A stretch of 7,664 nucleotides of DNA, from the NCBI GenBank assembly GCA_038245795.1, contig JBBRSC010000165.1, positions 1-7,664 on the forward strand. Direction: 5' to 3'. The notes beneath the pieces are model-generated. The model was not told where the DNA came from. It did no database searches and saw nothing but the letters and a program-made list of their open reading frames with translations. Source of the stretch: JBBRSC01 sp038245795 (GTDB taxonomy: Bacteria; Actinomycetota; Acidimicrobiia; Acidimicrobiales; Microtrichaceae). Both the position numbers and the translations under genes were made by a program. Every line of letters begins with the position of its first letter. The first letter of the stretch is position 1. This document shows, piece by piece, positions 1-5,266 of this stretch.

Positions 1-175
1 CCAAGATCCGACCATCAGTCACCGCCGGAACATCACCCTTCAAGATATGAAGATCAGTCCCACAAATCGTCACCGTGTCAACCCGCACGATCGCATCAGT
101 GTCATCAATCAACACCGGCTTCGGAACGTCCTCCCACGCCATCGCTGCCGGACCGTGATACACGAGTGCCTTCAT
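1..175 (-). CDS. Zinc-dependent alcohol dehydrogenase, N-terminal part (cut by window edge)
   Basis: The first 58 codons read MKALVYHGPAAMAWEDVPKP and onward, through TICGTDLHILKGD to DGRIL. This is the start of the GroES-like catalytic domain of medium-chain zinc alcohol dehydrogenases. The Cys in ICGTDLH (residue 38) is the expected first catalytic-zinc ligand. The rest of the protein, including the NAD-binding Rossmann fold, lies beyond the left edge, so substrate and cofactor cannot be told. The start is fixed by a strong Shine-Dalgarno site (GGAGG on the minus strand, bases 183-187) seven bases before the ATG. Codon use is unusual for the window: I count 20 T-ending against 8 C-ending codons, whereas the neighbours favour C, which may reflect a different origin. 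Its 5' region carries two candidate operators, a CsoR-like repeat at 200-215 and a DosR-like site at 237-252. The family call is firm; the physiological role is not known. Confidence 0.9.
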   Translation of the reverse strand, partial: MKALVYHGPAAMAWEDVPKPVLIDDTDAIVRVDTVTICGTDLHILKGDVPAVTDGRIL

Positions 176-182
176 CAGAACA

Positions 183-187
183 CCTCC
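183..187 (-). promoter_or_regulatory. Ribosome binding site of the alcohol dehydrogenase gene
   Basis: GGAGG on the minus strand, seven bases upstream of the ATG at 175. It decides the start of the partial alcohol dehydrogenase gene. Confidence 0.8.
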
Positions 188-199
188 AAAGAATCTTCG

Positions 200-215
200 A
201 TACCCCCAACGGTAT
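200..215. promoter_or_regulatory. CsoR/RcnR-like inverted repeat upstream of the alcohol dehydrogenase
   Basis: ATACCCCCAACGGTAT consists of perfect 5-bp arms (ATACC and GGTAT) around a C-rich 6-bp centre. Operators of the CsoR/RcnR/FrmR family of copper, nickel and formaldehyde sensors are known to have TACC and GGTA arms flanking a G/C tract, and this matches that layout. It lies 25-40 bp before the start codon, where a repressor would block transcription. No CsoR-family gene is in the window, so the partner protein is inferred. Confidence 0.5.
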
Positions 216-236
216 TCACACCACCCCCCACCCGAC

Positions 237-252
237 AGAGGCGAAGGTCCCA
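237..252 (-). promoter_or_regulatory. DosR-like motif copy A (upstream of alcohol dehydrogenase)
   Basis: The plus-strand sequence AGAGGCGAAGGTCCCA (minus strand TGGGACCTTCGCCTCT) differs by only two bases, within its core CAG..GGTC.C, from the copy at 3166-3181. It also shares the GGGAC half-site of the DosR/DevR box. It sits 62-77 bp before the alcohol dehydrogenase start, in the same orientation relative to its gene as the other copies. Confidence 0.45.
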
Positions 253-320
253 ACAAGGACACCCGCTGATACGACGTGATGCCCGTCCAAACCTCTGGCT
301 GACGTGGTCGAGCCCGGTGA

Positions 321-854
321 TCAGCCGCCCATCCCGGGCATGGCGTGATCAGTCGACTGGCGATCAAACCACGCGTGTATTGCTGACACAAGCCCCGGTT
401 CGGTCGAGGTGTATGTGACCTGACCGCCGCCGGAAATATCGGCGTAGACGACAGATACTCGCGCCGCTCCCTGCTCGAGGTCCTTGACGCCGCCCATGTC
501 CATGCCATGGATCTTCGCTGGATCCGAGTAGTCGCCCTTCCGAAACTGCTCGGCCTCGTCGCTCAGGTGAGCCCGGATCAGCGTCAAGTCTTGCGTGTCA
601 GCGGAATCGTTGACCGTCACGCTCTGCACACCGCCGTCGGCCGTCTGGGTGAACGTGTGCGTGGTGCGACTCAGGTCGAACGGCATCACCTGCTGGGCAC
701 GAGCCGCCATCGTCTGATCCCTGGTCCCAGCGCTGTGTTGGTTCCGCCCGAACGCGAACCAGGCGCCGCCCACCCCGAGGATGATCACGACAGCCGCACC
801 GGCGACCCACCAGCGTCGTCCCTTCGGATCCGAAGCTCCATCAGGGTTGTTCAT
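321..854 (-). CDS. Single-pass membrane protein with His/Met-rich extracytoplasmic tail, unknown function
   Basis: The protein has 177 residues. A short basic cytoplasmic N-terminus (KGRRWW) is followed by one membrane segment at about 15-35 (VAGAAVVIILGVGGAWFAF) and then an outside domain. That domain has a conserved-looking core with IHGMDMGG at 116-122, YADISGGGQVTYTS at 137-150 and HAWFDRQSTDHAMPGMGG at the end. The His and Met residues could bind copper, which fits the multicopper oxidase upstream; this is inference. From memory, close relatives occur widely, often labelled hypothetical or mislabelled aspartate carbamoyltransferase; no such catalytic domain is seen here. The start was chosen at the ATG at 854, which overlaps the end of the MarR gene by 14 bp and has GGAGG (861-865) six bases upstream. 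The longer frame back to 959 lies wholly inside MarR and would spoil the membrane topology. The two genes are probably translationally coupled and co-regulated. Confidence 0.8.
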   Translation of the reverse strand: MNNPDGASDPKGRRWWVAGAAVVIILGVGGAWFAFGRNQHSAGTRDQTMAARAQQVMPFDLSRTTHTFTQTADGGVQSVTVNDSADTQDLTLIRAHLSDEAEQFRKGDYSDPAKIHGMDMGGVKDLEQGAARVSVVYADISGGGQVTYTSTEPGLVSAIHAWFDRQSTDHAMPGMGG

Positions 855-1293
855 GCATGGCCTCCACCAGTACGGAAAGACTCGACAAGACCGCGCGGCG
901 TTGATCCTCAGGGATCGCAGCGACAAGCCGCTCGAAGCGGGCCGACCGTGCCGAGGCAAGGTCCGCGGCGACTTCGCCTCCCTGATCCGTCAACGACAGA
1001 CGAACCATACGACCGTCGAGTTCGTCGCCATCTCGTTCCACCCACCCTCGTGTGTCGAGTTGGCGAACCAGCCTGCTGACGGTGCTCTTCTCCAACCGCA
1101 GCCGTCGGCCCAGTTCCTGTTGGGACAACCGCGGTTCCCGCGCAAGTTCTGCCAAGGCGTGTGCTTCGGATACCGGCACGGCAACCCCGCACGGCGTTCG
1201 GTCCGATTGAAGCATCCCGAACGCCCGCACAAACACCATCATCTGGTCCTGCAACGCGAGCACGTCGCTGATCAGCACCTCATTCACCTTCAT
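841..1293 (-). CDS. MarR-family transcriptional regulator
   Basis: The protein has 150 residues, the usual MarR length. An N-terminal dimerisation helix region (1-50) is followed by the winged helix: LSQQELGRRLRLEKSTVSRL at 57-75 is the helix-turn-helix, and RDGDELDGRMVRLSLTDQG at 87-105 is the wing with its typical D-x-R. A C-terminal helix (about 115-148) completes the dimer. A single Cys at residue 35 (TPCGV), just before the SEAHAL helix, could be a redox or metal-responsive residue; this is inference. The gene lies 90 bp downstream of the multicopper oxidase stop, and its end overlaps the membrane-protein gene. The ATG has no clear Shine-Dalgarno sequence. A palindromic sequence abuts the start codon, so autorepression and possibly a leaderless transcript are likely. 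The ligand is unknown. Confidence 0.92.
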   Translation of the reverse strand: MKVNEVLISDVLALQDQMMVFVRAFGMLQSDRTPCGVAVPVSEAHALAELAREPRLSQQELGRRLRLEKSTVSRLVRQLDTRGWVERDGDELDGRMVRLSLTDQGGEVAADLASARSARFERLVAAIPEDQRRAVLSSLSVLVEAMHEQP

Positions 1294-1337
1294 AGTAGTT
1301 CGAACCTACAACTAGATAGTTTGATGGAACAACTACT
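1293..1337. promoter_or_regulatory. Candidate MarR operator/promoter with repeated TAGTTG palindromes
   Basis: This AT-richer patch just before the MarR start contains three linked signals. There is an imperfect 22-bp palindrome at 1293-1314 (TAGTAGTTCG and CCTACAACTA as outer arms), a 5-2-5 inverted repeat AACTA-GA-TAGTT at 1310-1321, and a further AACAACTACT at 1328-1337. MarR dimers typically bind 16-20 bp imperfect palindromes over their own promoter. On the minus strand, TTGTTC and TAGGTT spaced by 18 bp could be the -35 and -10 boxes, which would put transcription start very near the ATG. Confidence 0.55.
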
Positions 1338-1383
1338 TCCGGGGCTGGCGACGAGGGGGTACGTGTCATCGCGCCTGATTCAC

Positions 1384-2889
1384 TCAACCCGAGACGTTGA
1401 TGACCCCCATCATGCCGAGGTCCTCGTGATCCAGGATGTGGCAGTGATAGACGGTGCGTCCGAAAATCCCGGTGAACGGAATGCGGATGCGGACTTCGCT
1501 GTTCGCGGGAACGTTCACCGTGTCATTCCAGCCACCGGGGCCACCGCCGTCGATGACTTGGAAGGGCCACACGTGAAGGTGGAAGGGATGGTCCATTGCT
1601 GAGGTGTTGCGGATCGTCCACTCCTCGACCGCACCAGAGCGGATCGTGATGTCGGTCCGAGCCGGGTCGAACGTCTTGCCGTCGATGGTGAAGCCCATCA
1701 TCGAGCCACCGCCACCCATCATCGAGCCATTGCCCATACCCATCGCAAGCTCGAGTGTTCGCGTCGTCATCGCCGGCGCGAGGGTCATCGACGCGGGATC
1801 GGCAAGTCGGGACGGCACTGCGGCTGGCCCAGCGTTGCCCGTCACGGTCATCGTGGCTACGGTCAACTCCTCCCTGCCCGAGTTGGTTGCGCCACCCATT
1901 CCGCCACCCATTCCGCCGCCCATTCCGGTGGCGCCTCGGTCATACGACAGTGCGCGCAGCCGGTACGTGCCGGACTGGGTCGGTGTGACGAGGAGCTCGG
2001 TCCGCTCGCCCGGCGCGAGCATCAACTCATCCATGGTGACCGGAGCGGCGAGCCGACCCCCGGCGGACGCGATGGCGTGGATCTGGTGCCCGTCGAGCGC
2101 AAGTCGGTAATAGCGCGACGCGCTGGCGTTGACGAACCGCCAGCGCTCCAACACTCCCGCCGTTGTCGCGACATCAGGCTGGTAGACGCCGTTGACGAGT
2201 ACCCGGTCCCCCTGGCGACCCTGCATCTGGCCCATCCCTGACACCGCAAATGCCCGGGCATCAGAGCCGACCGGAGGGTCGGCAAGCACCCACACACGTT
2301 CGGTCGACGAGGTCAGCTCGGGGCTCTCATCGATTCCGTCAGTGACGACGATGGCACCGGCAAGACCGGCGGCGACCTGTTCGGCGACGTGACCGTGGGC
2401 GTGGGGGTGGTACCAGAACAGGCCGCTACGGTGATCGGCCGGGATGTCATAGGTGTAGGTGTGGGACTGGCGGGGCGAGACGGTCACGAAGATGTTGTCG
2501 GCGTCGCCGCTCGGCGACACGTGAAGTCCGTGGGTGTGCAGGTTCGTGTCGGTGTCGAGATGGTTCTCGAGGGTCACGACCAAACGGTCACCCGGTCTCA
2601 CGCTGAGCGTCGGGCCTGGGGTGGAGCCGTTGTAGGTGTACGCAAACCTCGTGCCGTTCCCGAACGGAACCTTCTGGGCTTCAGCCCGGAGCGTCACCTC
2701 AAGGCGACCGTCGCGGCTGCTCCGCACGGCCGGCTGCACGAACTCCCCGCCGGCGGAGACTGTCGGCGAGCTGCCGGTCTTCCCGCCACCGCACCCCGCC
2801 ACCAGCATCGCTCCGGCGCCGGCGCCAGCGACGATCAAGAAATCCCGCCGCGACGTGACCGCCGGTTCGGCTCCCACGTCGTCGGTCAT
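1384..2889 (-). CDS. Tat-exported lipoprotein multicopper oxidase (CueO/laccase-like)
   Basis: The protein has 501 residues from the chosen ATG. A twin-arginine signal SRRDFLIV at 13-20 is followed by a hydrophobic stretch and a lipobox LVAGC with Cys 33. Three cupredoxin domains carry all four copper motifs: HTHG (118-121), HPHAHGH (161-167), HPFHLH (434-439) and YHCHILDHEDLGM (481-493). The Met ten residues after the Cys is the type-1 axial ligand. The enzyme couples substrate oxidation, plausibly Cu(I), metals or phenols, to reduction of O2 to water outside the membrane. Met/Gly-rich loops at about 317-333 (GMGGGMGGGMGG) and 382-399 (AMGMGNGSMMGGGGSMMG) recall the Met-rich copper-recruiting insert of CueO. 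The start is uncertain: an in-frame ATG at 3000 would add 37 Arg-rich residues, neither start has a clear ribosome site, and the shorter one gives a normal Tat signal. MarR follows in the same direction, suggesting copper or oxidative-stress control. Confidence 0.93.
   Translation of the reverse strand: MTDDVGAEPAVTSRRDFLIVAGAGAGAMLVAGCGGGKTGSSPTVSAGGEFVQPAVRSSRDGRLEVTLRAEAQKVPFGNGTRFAYTYNGSTPGPTLSVRPGDRLVVTLENHLDTDTNLHTHGLHVSPSGDADNIFVTVSPRQSHTYTYDIPADHRSGLFWYHPHAHGHVAEQVAAGLAGAIVVTDGIDESPELTSSTERVWVLADPPVGSDARAFAVSGMGQMQGRQGDRVLVNGVYQPDVATTAGVLERWRFVNASASRYYRLALDGHQIHAIASAGGRLAAPVTMDELMLAPGERTELLVTPTQSGTYRLRALSYDRGATGMGGGMGGGMGGATNSGREELTVATMTVTGNAGPAAVPSRLADPASMTLAPAMTTRTLELAMGMGNGSMMGGGGSMMGFTIDGKTFDPARTDITIRSGAVEEWTIRNTSAMDHPFHLHVWPFQVIDGGGPGGWNDTVNVPANSEVRIRIPFTGIFGRTVYHCHILDHEDLGMMGVINVSG
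1891..1926. repeat. Three tandem 12-bp units inside the multicopper oxidase gene
   Basis: GCCACCCATTCC occurs twice in a row and then once as GCCGCCCATTCC. On the coding (minus) strand each unit encodes Gly-Met-Gly-Gly, producing a Met/Gly-rich loop in the oxidase. The near-perfect DNA repetition suggests recent expansion by slippage. Confidence 0.85.
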
Positions 2890-3030
2890 CGTCGGCCGGA
2901 TACGTCTGAACCCGGTCGAGTCACGTTCGAGACGTCCGTCACGCCGCGCTTTGGAGGATCGTGGATCATCGGCAACCCTTCGCTCGTTGACTCCCAACAT
3001 CCATCATCGGAAGGATCGCCGCGGCAAGCC

Positions 3031-3046
3031 AGGGCCGAAGGTCACT
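3031..3046 (-). promoter_or_regulatory. DosR-like motif copy C (upstream of multicopper oxidase)
   Basis: AGGGCCGAAGGTCACT on the plus strand matches the perfect palindrome at 3764-3779 at 12 of 16 positions. It matches copy B at 14 of 16 positions. It lies 142 bp before the preferred oxidase start and only 31 bp before the alternative ATG at 3000. Confidence 0.45.
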
Positions 3047-3165
3047 CGTTTCCCCGACGAGTTCAGGGCTGCTCGCCATCGGACGCGACGCGGTCACGAT
3101 GGCATCCTCGACCAAGGGTGATGCTTACTTGCCGAGAGGCGCGTCCTTGGCTTTGTCGATGACCC

Positions 3166-3181
3166 AGGGGCGAAGGTCACA
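3166..3181 (-). promoter_or_regulatory. DosR-like motif copy B (upstream of multicopper oxidase)
   Basis: AGGGGCGAAGGTCACA on the plus strand. With the preceding CC it forms a near-exact direct repeat of copy C over 17 bp (bases 3164-3180 against 3029-3045, one mismatch). It is in the same orientation and lies in the same intergenic gap. Confidence 0.45.
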
Positions 3182-3202
3182 TGTCCCTCACAACCGGCTG
3201 CA

Positions 3203-3679
3203 TCAGGGGAGGTGCCCGGTGTTGATGTTGGCTTGTGATGGCACGTGACCTCCGGATGCGGCATAGAGCAGGATGATCCCCGGGTCCACGACCGGGAACG
3301 AGGTGACCTGGAACCTCACCCCGGGCGATCCGACAACGTCGAGGCAACGACCGAGGTCGACGAAGCCCCAGCTGTTGTAGCCCGGCGGCAGGACGTAGGT
3401 CTGCCCGACCTCGAGCGGACCGATCACGTTGGGTCGACGGGACACGCCAGCGTCCGAACCGTCGACGTACGCCCAGTCGATCTCCATGTGGATCGTCGAG
3501 TCAATCGGCGCGGCGAGGATCATTACCGAGACCTCGGCGATCGAGACGTCCCTCGCGCACACCGCCTGCTTCTCCGTGTCCGACGCCGGCAGCGAGGTGC
3601 ACCCAGCGAGCGCGACCAGCGCGAGCACCGAGGCCAATGCGCCGACCTGTCGGCGGTAGCGGGCAATCCTGATGTTCAT
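3203..3679 (-). CDS. Small secreted lipoprotein, unknown function
   Basis: The protein has 158 residues. A basic N-terminus (MNIRIARYRRQ) and a hydrophobic stretch lead to the lipobox LAGC with Cys 27, so the mature protein should be lipid-anchored outside the membrane. The mature part of about 131 residues looks like a compact beta-rich domain: YVLPPGYNSWGFVDLGRCLD at 95-114 and VRFQVTSFPVVDPGIILLYA at 121-140. Two further Cys (41 and 112) could form a disulfide. No family was recognised. The start at 3679 is supported by AAGGAG (3685-3690) about five bases upstream; the in-frame extension to 3763 would push the signal peptide inward. It is the first gene of the left minus-strand block and stands alone, with more than 300 bp to the oxidase gene. 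A near-perfect DosR-type palindrome lies 85-100 bp before its start. Confidence 0.8.
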   Translation of the reverse strand: MNIRIARYRRQVGALASVLALVALAGCTSLPASDTEKQAVCARDVSIAEVSVMILAAPIDSTIHMEIDWAYVDGSDAGVSRRPNVIGPLEVGQTYVLPPGYNSWGFVDLGRCLDVVGSPGVRFQVTSFPVVDPGIILLYAASGGHVPSQANINTGHLP

Positions 3680-3735
3680 GGCAACTCCTTGTTCCTCGGA
3701 CACCCTGGCCAGAGGCTTCTCGCGCCGACACATCG

Positions 3736-3741
3736 AAACTA
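3736..3741 (-). promoter_or_regulatory. Possible -10 box of the lipoprotein gene
   Basis: TAGTTT on the minus strand lies between the DosR-like palindrome (3764-3779) and the start codon at 3679. It leaves a leader of roughly 50 bases. No good -35 was seen, as expected for an activator-dependent promoter. Weak evidence. Confidence 0.3.
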
Positions 3742-3763
3742 CGCCGGGTCTCGCGAGCCTCAT

Positions 3764-3779
3764 AGGGACTTAGGTCCCT
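3764..3779. promoter_or_regulatory. DosR/DevR-type palindrome, copy D (upstream of lipoprotein gene)
   Basis: AGGGACTTAGGTCCCT has perfect 6-bp arms (AGGGAC and GTCCCT) around TTAG. The mycobacterial DosR/DevR core is GGGACTWWAGTCCC; this site matches 13 of its 14 positions on either strand. It lies 85-100 bp upstream of the lipoprotein start, suitable for activation. It is the best of four related copies in the window. Confidence 0.6.
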
Positions 3780-3851
3780 GATCATCCGCACCGCATCTGG
3801 GTCAGTGGAACCGGCGGAGTCCACAACCTCGAAACCTCGTCGCGGGAGGAA

Positions 3852-3875
3852 CCCCCGAACCGCAGGTTCAGGAGG
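3852..3875 (-). terminator. Possible hairpin terminator after tRNA-Val
   Basis: Read on the minus strand, CCTCCTGAACC, loop TGC, GGTTCGGGGG can form a stem of about ten pairs including two G-U pairs. It lies about 27 bp beyond the tRNA 3' end. No clear T-run follows, so termination is only a suggestion. Confidence 0.4.
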
Positions 3876-3901
3876 TACCGACGACTTGAGACATCACGAA
3901 G

Positions 3902-3975
3902 TGGGCGTGGAGGGATTCGAACCCCCGACATCTGCCATGTAAAGGCAGCGCTCTAACCAACTGAGCTACACGCCC
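3902..3975 (-). tRNA. tRNA-Val (anticodon UAC)
   Basis: The full cloverleaf reads on the minus strand. The acceptor GGGCGTG pairs perfectly with CACGCCC. The D arm is GCTC with GAGC around AGTTGGTTA. The anticodon stem CTGCC/GGCAG encloses the loop TTTACAT, giving anticodon TAC. The T arm is GGGGG-TTCGAAT-CCCTC with one G-U pair. The discriminator is A (base 3902), and CCA is not encoded. It starts 22 bp after the Nudix stop and may be read through from that operon or have its own promoter in that short gap. Confidence 0.97.
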
Positions 3976-3997
3976 CGGACCGTCATCGACAGCGACG

Positions 3998-4477
3998 TCA
4001 TGGTAGTGATCGGCGACCGGACCGCTCGACGGCGGCCCAGGCAGCGATGGTTTCCTCCTGGAGCGCCGGCAGATCGCCGGGATCGAACCAGGCAACCTCC
4101 ACGATCTCCACAGACGCCGCCCGGGCGCTGTCCGGATCCACGCCCGGCAACGGCTCCGCGATCAACACGATCTCGACCCGCTGCGTGGAAGCCTCCACCA
4201 CCACCAACGGCTCCCCCACGATGCGCACGCCCAGGTCGACTTCTTCTCGTGCCTCGCGGACCGCGGCATCCGGGGGTGACTCGTTGCGATTGACGAACCC
4301 GCCGGGGGTGGCCCAGCCGTGCTTGTAGGAATGGCGGACCAGCAGTACCCGACCATCGGATCGGAAGACGAACGGGATGGTCCCCACGGTGTAACTCGGC
4401 TTGAGGAGTCGAACGGCCCGGTATCGGATCGATGTGGGTAACCGGCCGTAGAACCGAAGGAACCAGCGGTACAGCAC
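3998..4477 (-). CDS. Nudix hydrolase
   Basis: The protein has 159 residues. The Nudix box runs from Gly 60 to about Leu 82 (GFVNRNESPPDAAVREAREE) and carries the Mg-binding REAREE core, so it should hydrolyse a nucleoside-diphosphate-linked substrate. The Gly late in the canonical box (REUXEEXGU) is Asp here (EEVDL), a tolerated but less common change. Ahead of the box, GWATPGGF supplies the usual strand. The N-terminus (1-28, LYRWFLRFYGRLPTSIRYRA) is basic and aromatic and precedes the domain. The exact substrate cannot be read from the sequence. The start is GTG, 12 bp after the stop of the phosphatase gene, so the two form an operon. No strong Shine-Dalgarno is present, and translational coupling is likely. 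Confidence 0.9.
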   Translation of the reverse strand: MLYRWFLRFYGRLPTSIRYRAVRLLKPSYTVGTIPFVFRSDGRVLLVRHSYKHGWATPGGFVNRNESPPDAAVREAREEVDLGVRIVGEPLVVVEASTQRVEIVLIAEPLPGVDPDSARAASVEIVEVAWFDPGDLPALQEETIAAWAAVERSGRRSLP

Positions 4478-4489
4478 GTCAGCAGGATC

Positions 4490-5242
4490 TCATCGGCCCG
4501 GAAACGCTCGCCGCGCCGTGACCAAAGCTTCGTGCAACTCGGCGGTGCCACCGACGACGGGCGCCCGACGCGCCGCATGGTCCAACACGAGTAGTTCCCG
4601 GTCATCGACGTCGGTCACCACTCCCCCCGCCTCGGTCACCACCAACATTGCACCCAGGTAGTCCCACACACCGTGATTCGACTCGGTGCAATCCAGATAG
4701 CCGTCGATCGCACCTTCGGCCACAAGACACATGTCGAGGGCCGCTGCGCCGAGCGCTCGGAACTGGCCCCACCCGAAGTACACCGGAGCGTGGCCGTTCA
4801 TGGCGATCACTGCGCTCGAGAGTGCTGTCGTGTCCGACACGTGGATCCGGACGTCGTTGCGGTACGCCCCACCGCCCCGGAGCGCGTGATAGCGCACACC
4901 GGTCGCCTGATTCACGACCAACGAGGCCCGCACACCGTCGCGGTCGACCGCCGCCAAGCTCGTGGCGTACCAGGGGATCCGGCGGCTGGCGTTGGTCGAC
5001 CCATCGACCGGATCGACCACCACACAGACCTCGCGTTCGGGGTGATGCCGGCCGCTCTCCTCGGACAGCACCCCGAGGCCAGCGTCGATGAGCACGCCGC
5101 AGACCACAGGATCCGCGACGAGATCGAGGCCGTATTGATCCTCGCGATCCCCGGCCGCCCGCCATTCGCTGATCGAGGTCAGGGAGTGGGCCACGGCCGT
5201 TGCACCCTCATGGAGAATCGCCAGCAATGCCTCGTCGTTCAC
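4490..5242 (-). CDS. Inositol monophosphatase family protein
   Basis: The protein has 250 residues, normal for the family. Metal-site motifs are in order: LSEESG (59-64), VVDPVDGSTN (75-84) and GVWDYLGAMLVVTEAGG (191-207). RALGAAALDMCLVAEGAIDGY at 162-182 is the conserved substrate-side helix. These enzymes remove phosphate from inositol phosphate or similar small substrates (fructose-1,6-bisphosphate, histidinol phosphate, PAP) using Mg. The early motif DLVTxxD of human IMPase is DLVADPV here (40-46), so Thr is Ala and the later Asp is Val. From memory this form is common in actinobacterial members. The precise substrate is not decidable. The start is GTG; an overlapping ATG two bases upstream hits a stop at once. 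It forms an operon with the Nudix gene and is divergent from the gene at 5267 with only a 24-bp gap. Confidence 0.92.
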   Translation of the reverse strand: MNDEALLAILHEGATAVAHSLTSISEWRAAGDREDQYGLDLVADPVVCGVLIDAGLGVLSEESGRHHPEREVCVVVDPVDGSTNASRRIPWYATSLAAVDRDGVRASLVVNQATGVRYHALRGGGAYRNDVRIHVSDTTALSSAVIAMNGHAPVYFGWGQFRALGAAALDMCLVAEGAIDGYLDCTESNHGVWDYLGAMLVVTEAGGVVTDVDDRELLVLDHAARRAPVVGGTAELHEALVTARRAFPGR

Positions 5243-5252
5243 ATCGTCACTC

Positions 5253-5258
5253 TAGGAT
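5253..5258 (+). promoter_or_regulatory. Possible -10 box for a leaderless transcript of the 5267 gene
   Basis: TAGGAT ends nine bases before the ATG at 5267. Transcription would begin close to the start codon, giving a leaderless or very short-leader mRNA. The -35 region would lie inside the divergent phosphatase gene. Alternatively the AGGA here acts as a weak Shine-Dalgarno with a nine-base spacing. Confidence 0.35.
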
Positions 5259-5266
5259 CTCGGGCA

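Larger units (their letters stand above)
2890..3202. other. 313-bp intergenic region upstream of the multicopper oxidase
   Basis: No convincing gene was found on either strand. The region holds two copies of a 16-bp DosR-like motif (3031-3046 and 3166-3181, 135 bp apart). The copies are flanked by further similarity on the minus strand, TGACCTTCG then CCCTGG. The part from 2890 to 3000 stays open in the oxidase frame but would encode an Arg-rich, low-complexity N-terminus. No clear -10/-35 pair or terminator was recognised. Confidence 0.6.

Noticed and set aside
247..260. GTCC-CAACAA-GGAC inverted repeat before the alcohol dehydrogenase
   Set aside because: Four-base arms are expected by chance in this composition, and it overlaps the better-supported DosR-like copy.
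781..1602. Long open frame on the plus strand opposite MarR and the oxidase end
   Set aside because: It runs antisense across two well-supported genes, its translation is Arg/His-rich and shows no domain, and it has no ribosome site.
1604..2110. Open frame on the plus strand opposite the multicopper oxidase
   Set aside because: It is Pro/Ile/Ser low complexity arising from the Gly/Met-rich coding repeats on the other strand.
2389..3162. Open frame on the plus strand across the oxidase start and the intergenic region
   Set aside because: It is antisense to the signal peptide and first domain of the oxidase, with no domain and biased Arg/Val composition.
4673..5266. Upstream extension of the acidic protein by 198 codons
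   Set aside because: The extension is entirely antisense to the phosphatase gene; the ATG at 5267 begins the plausible protein.
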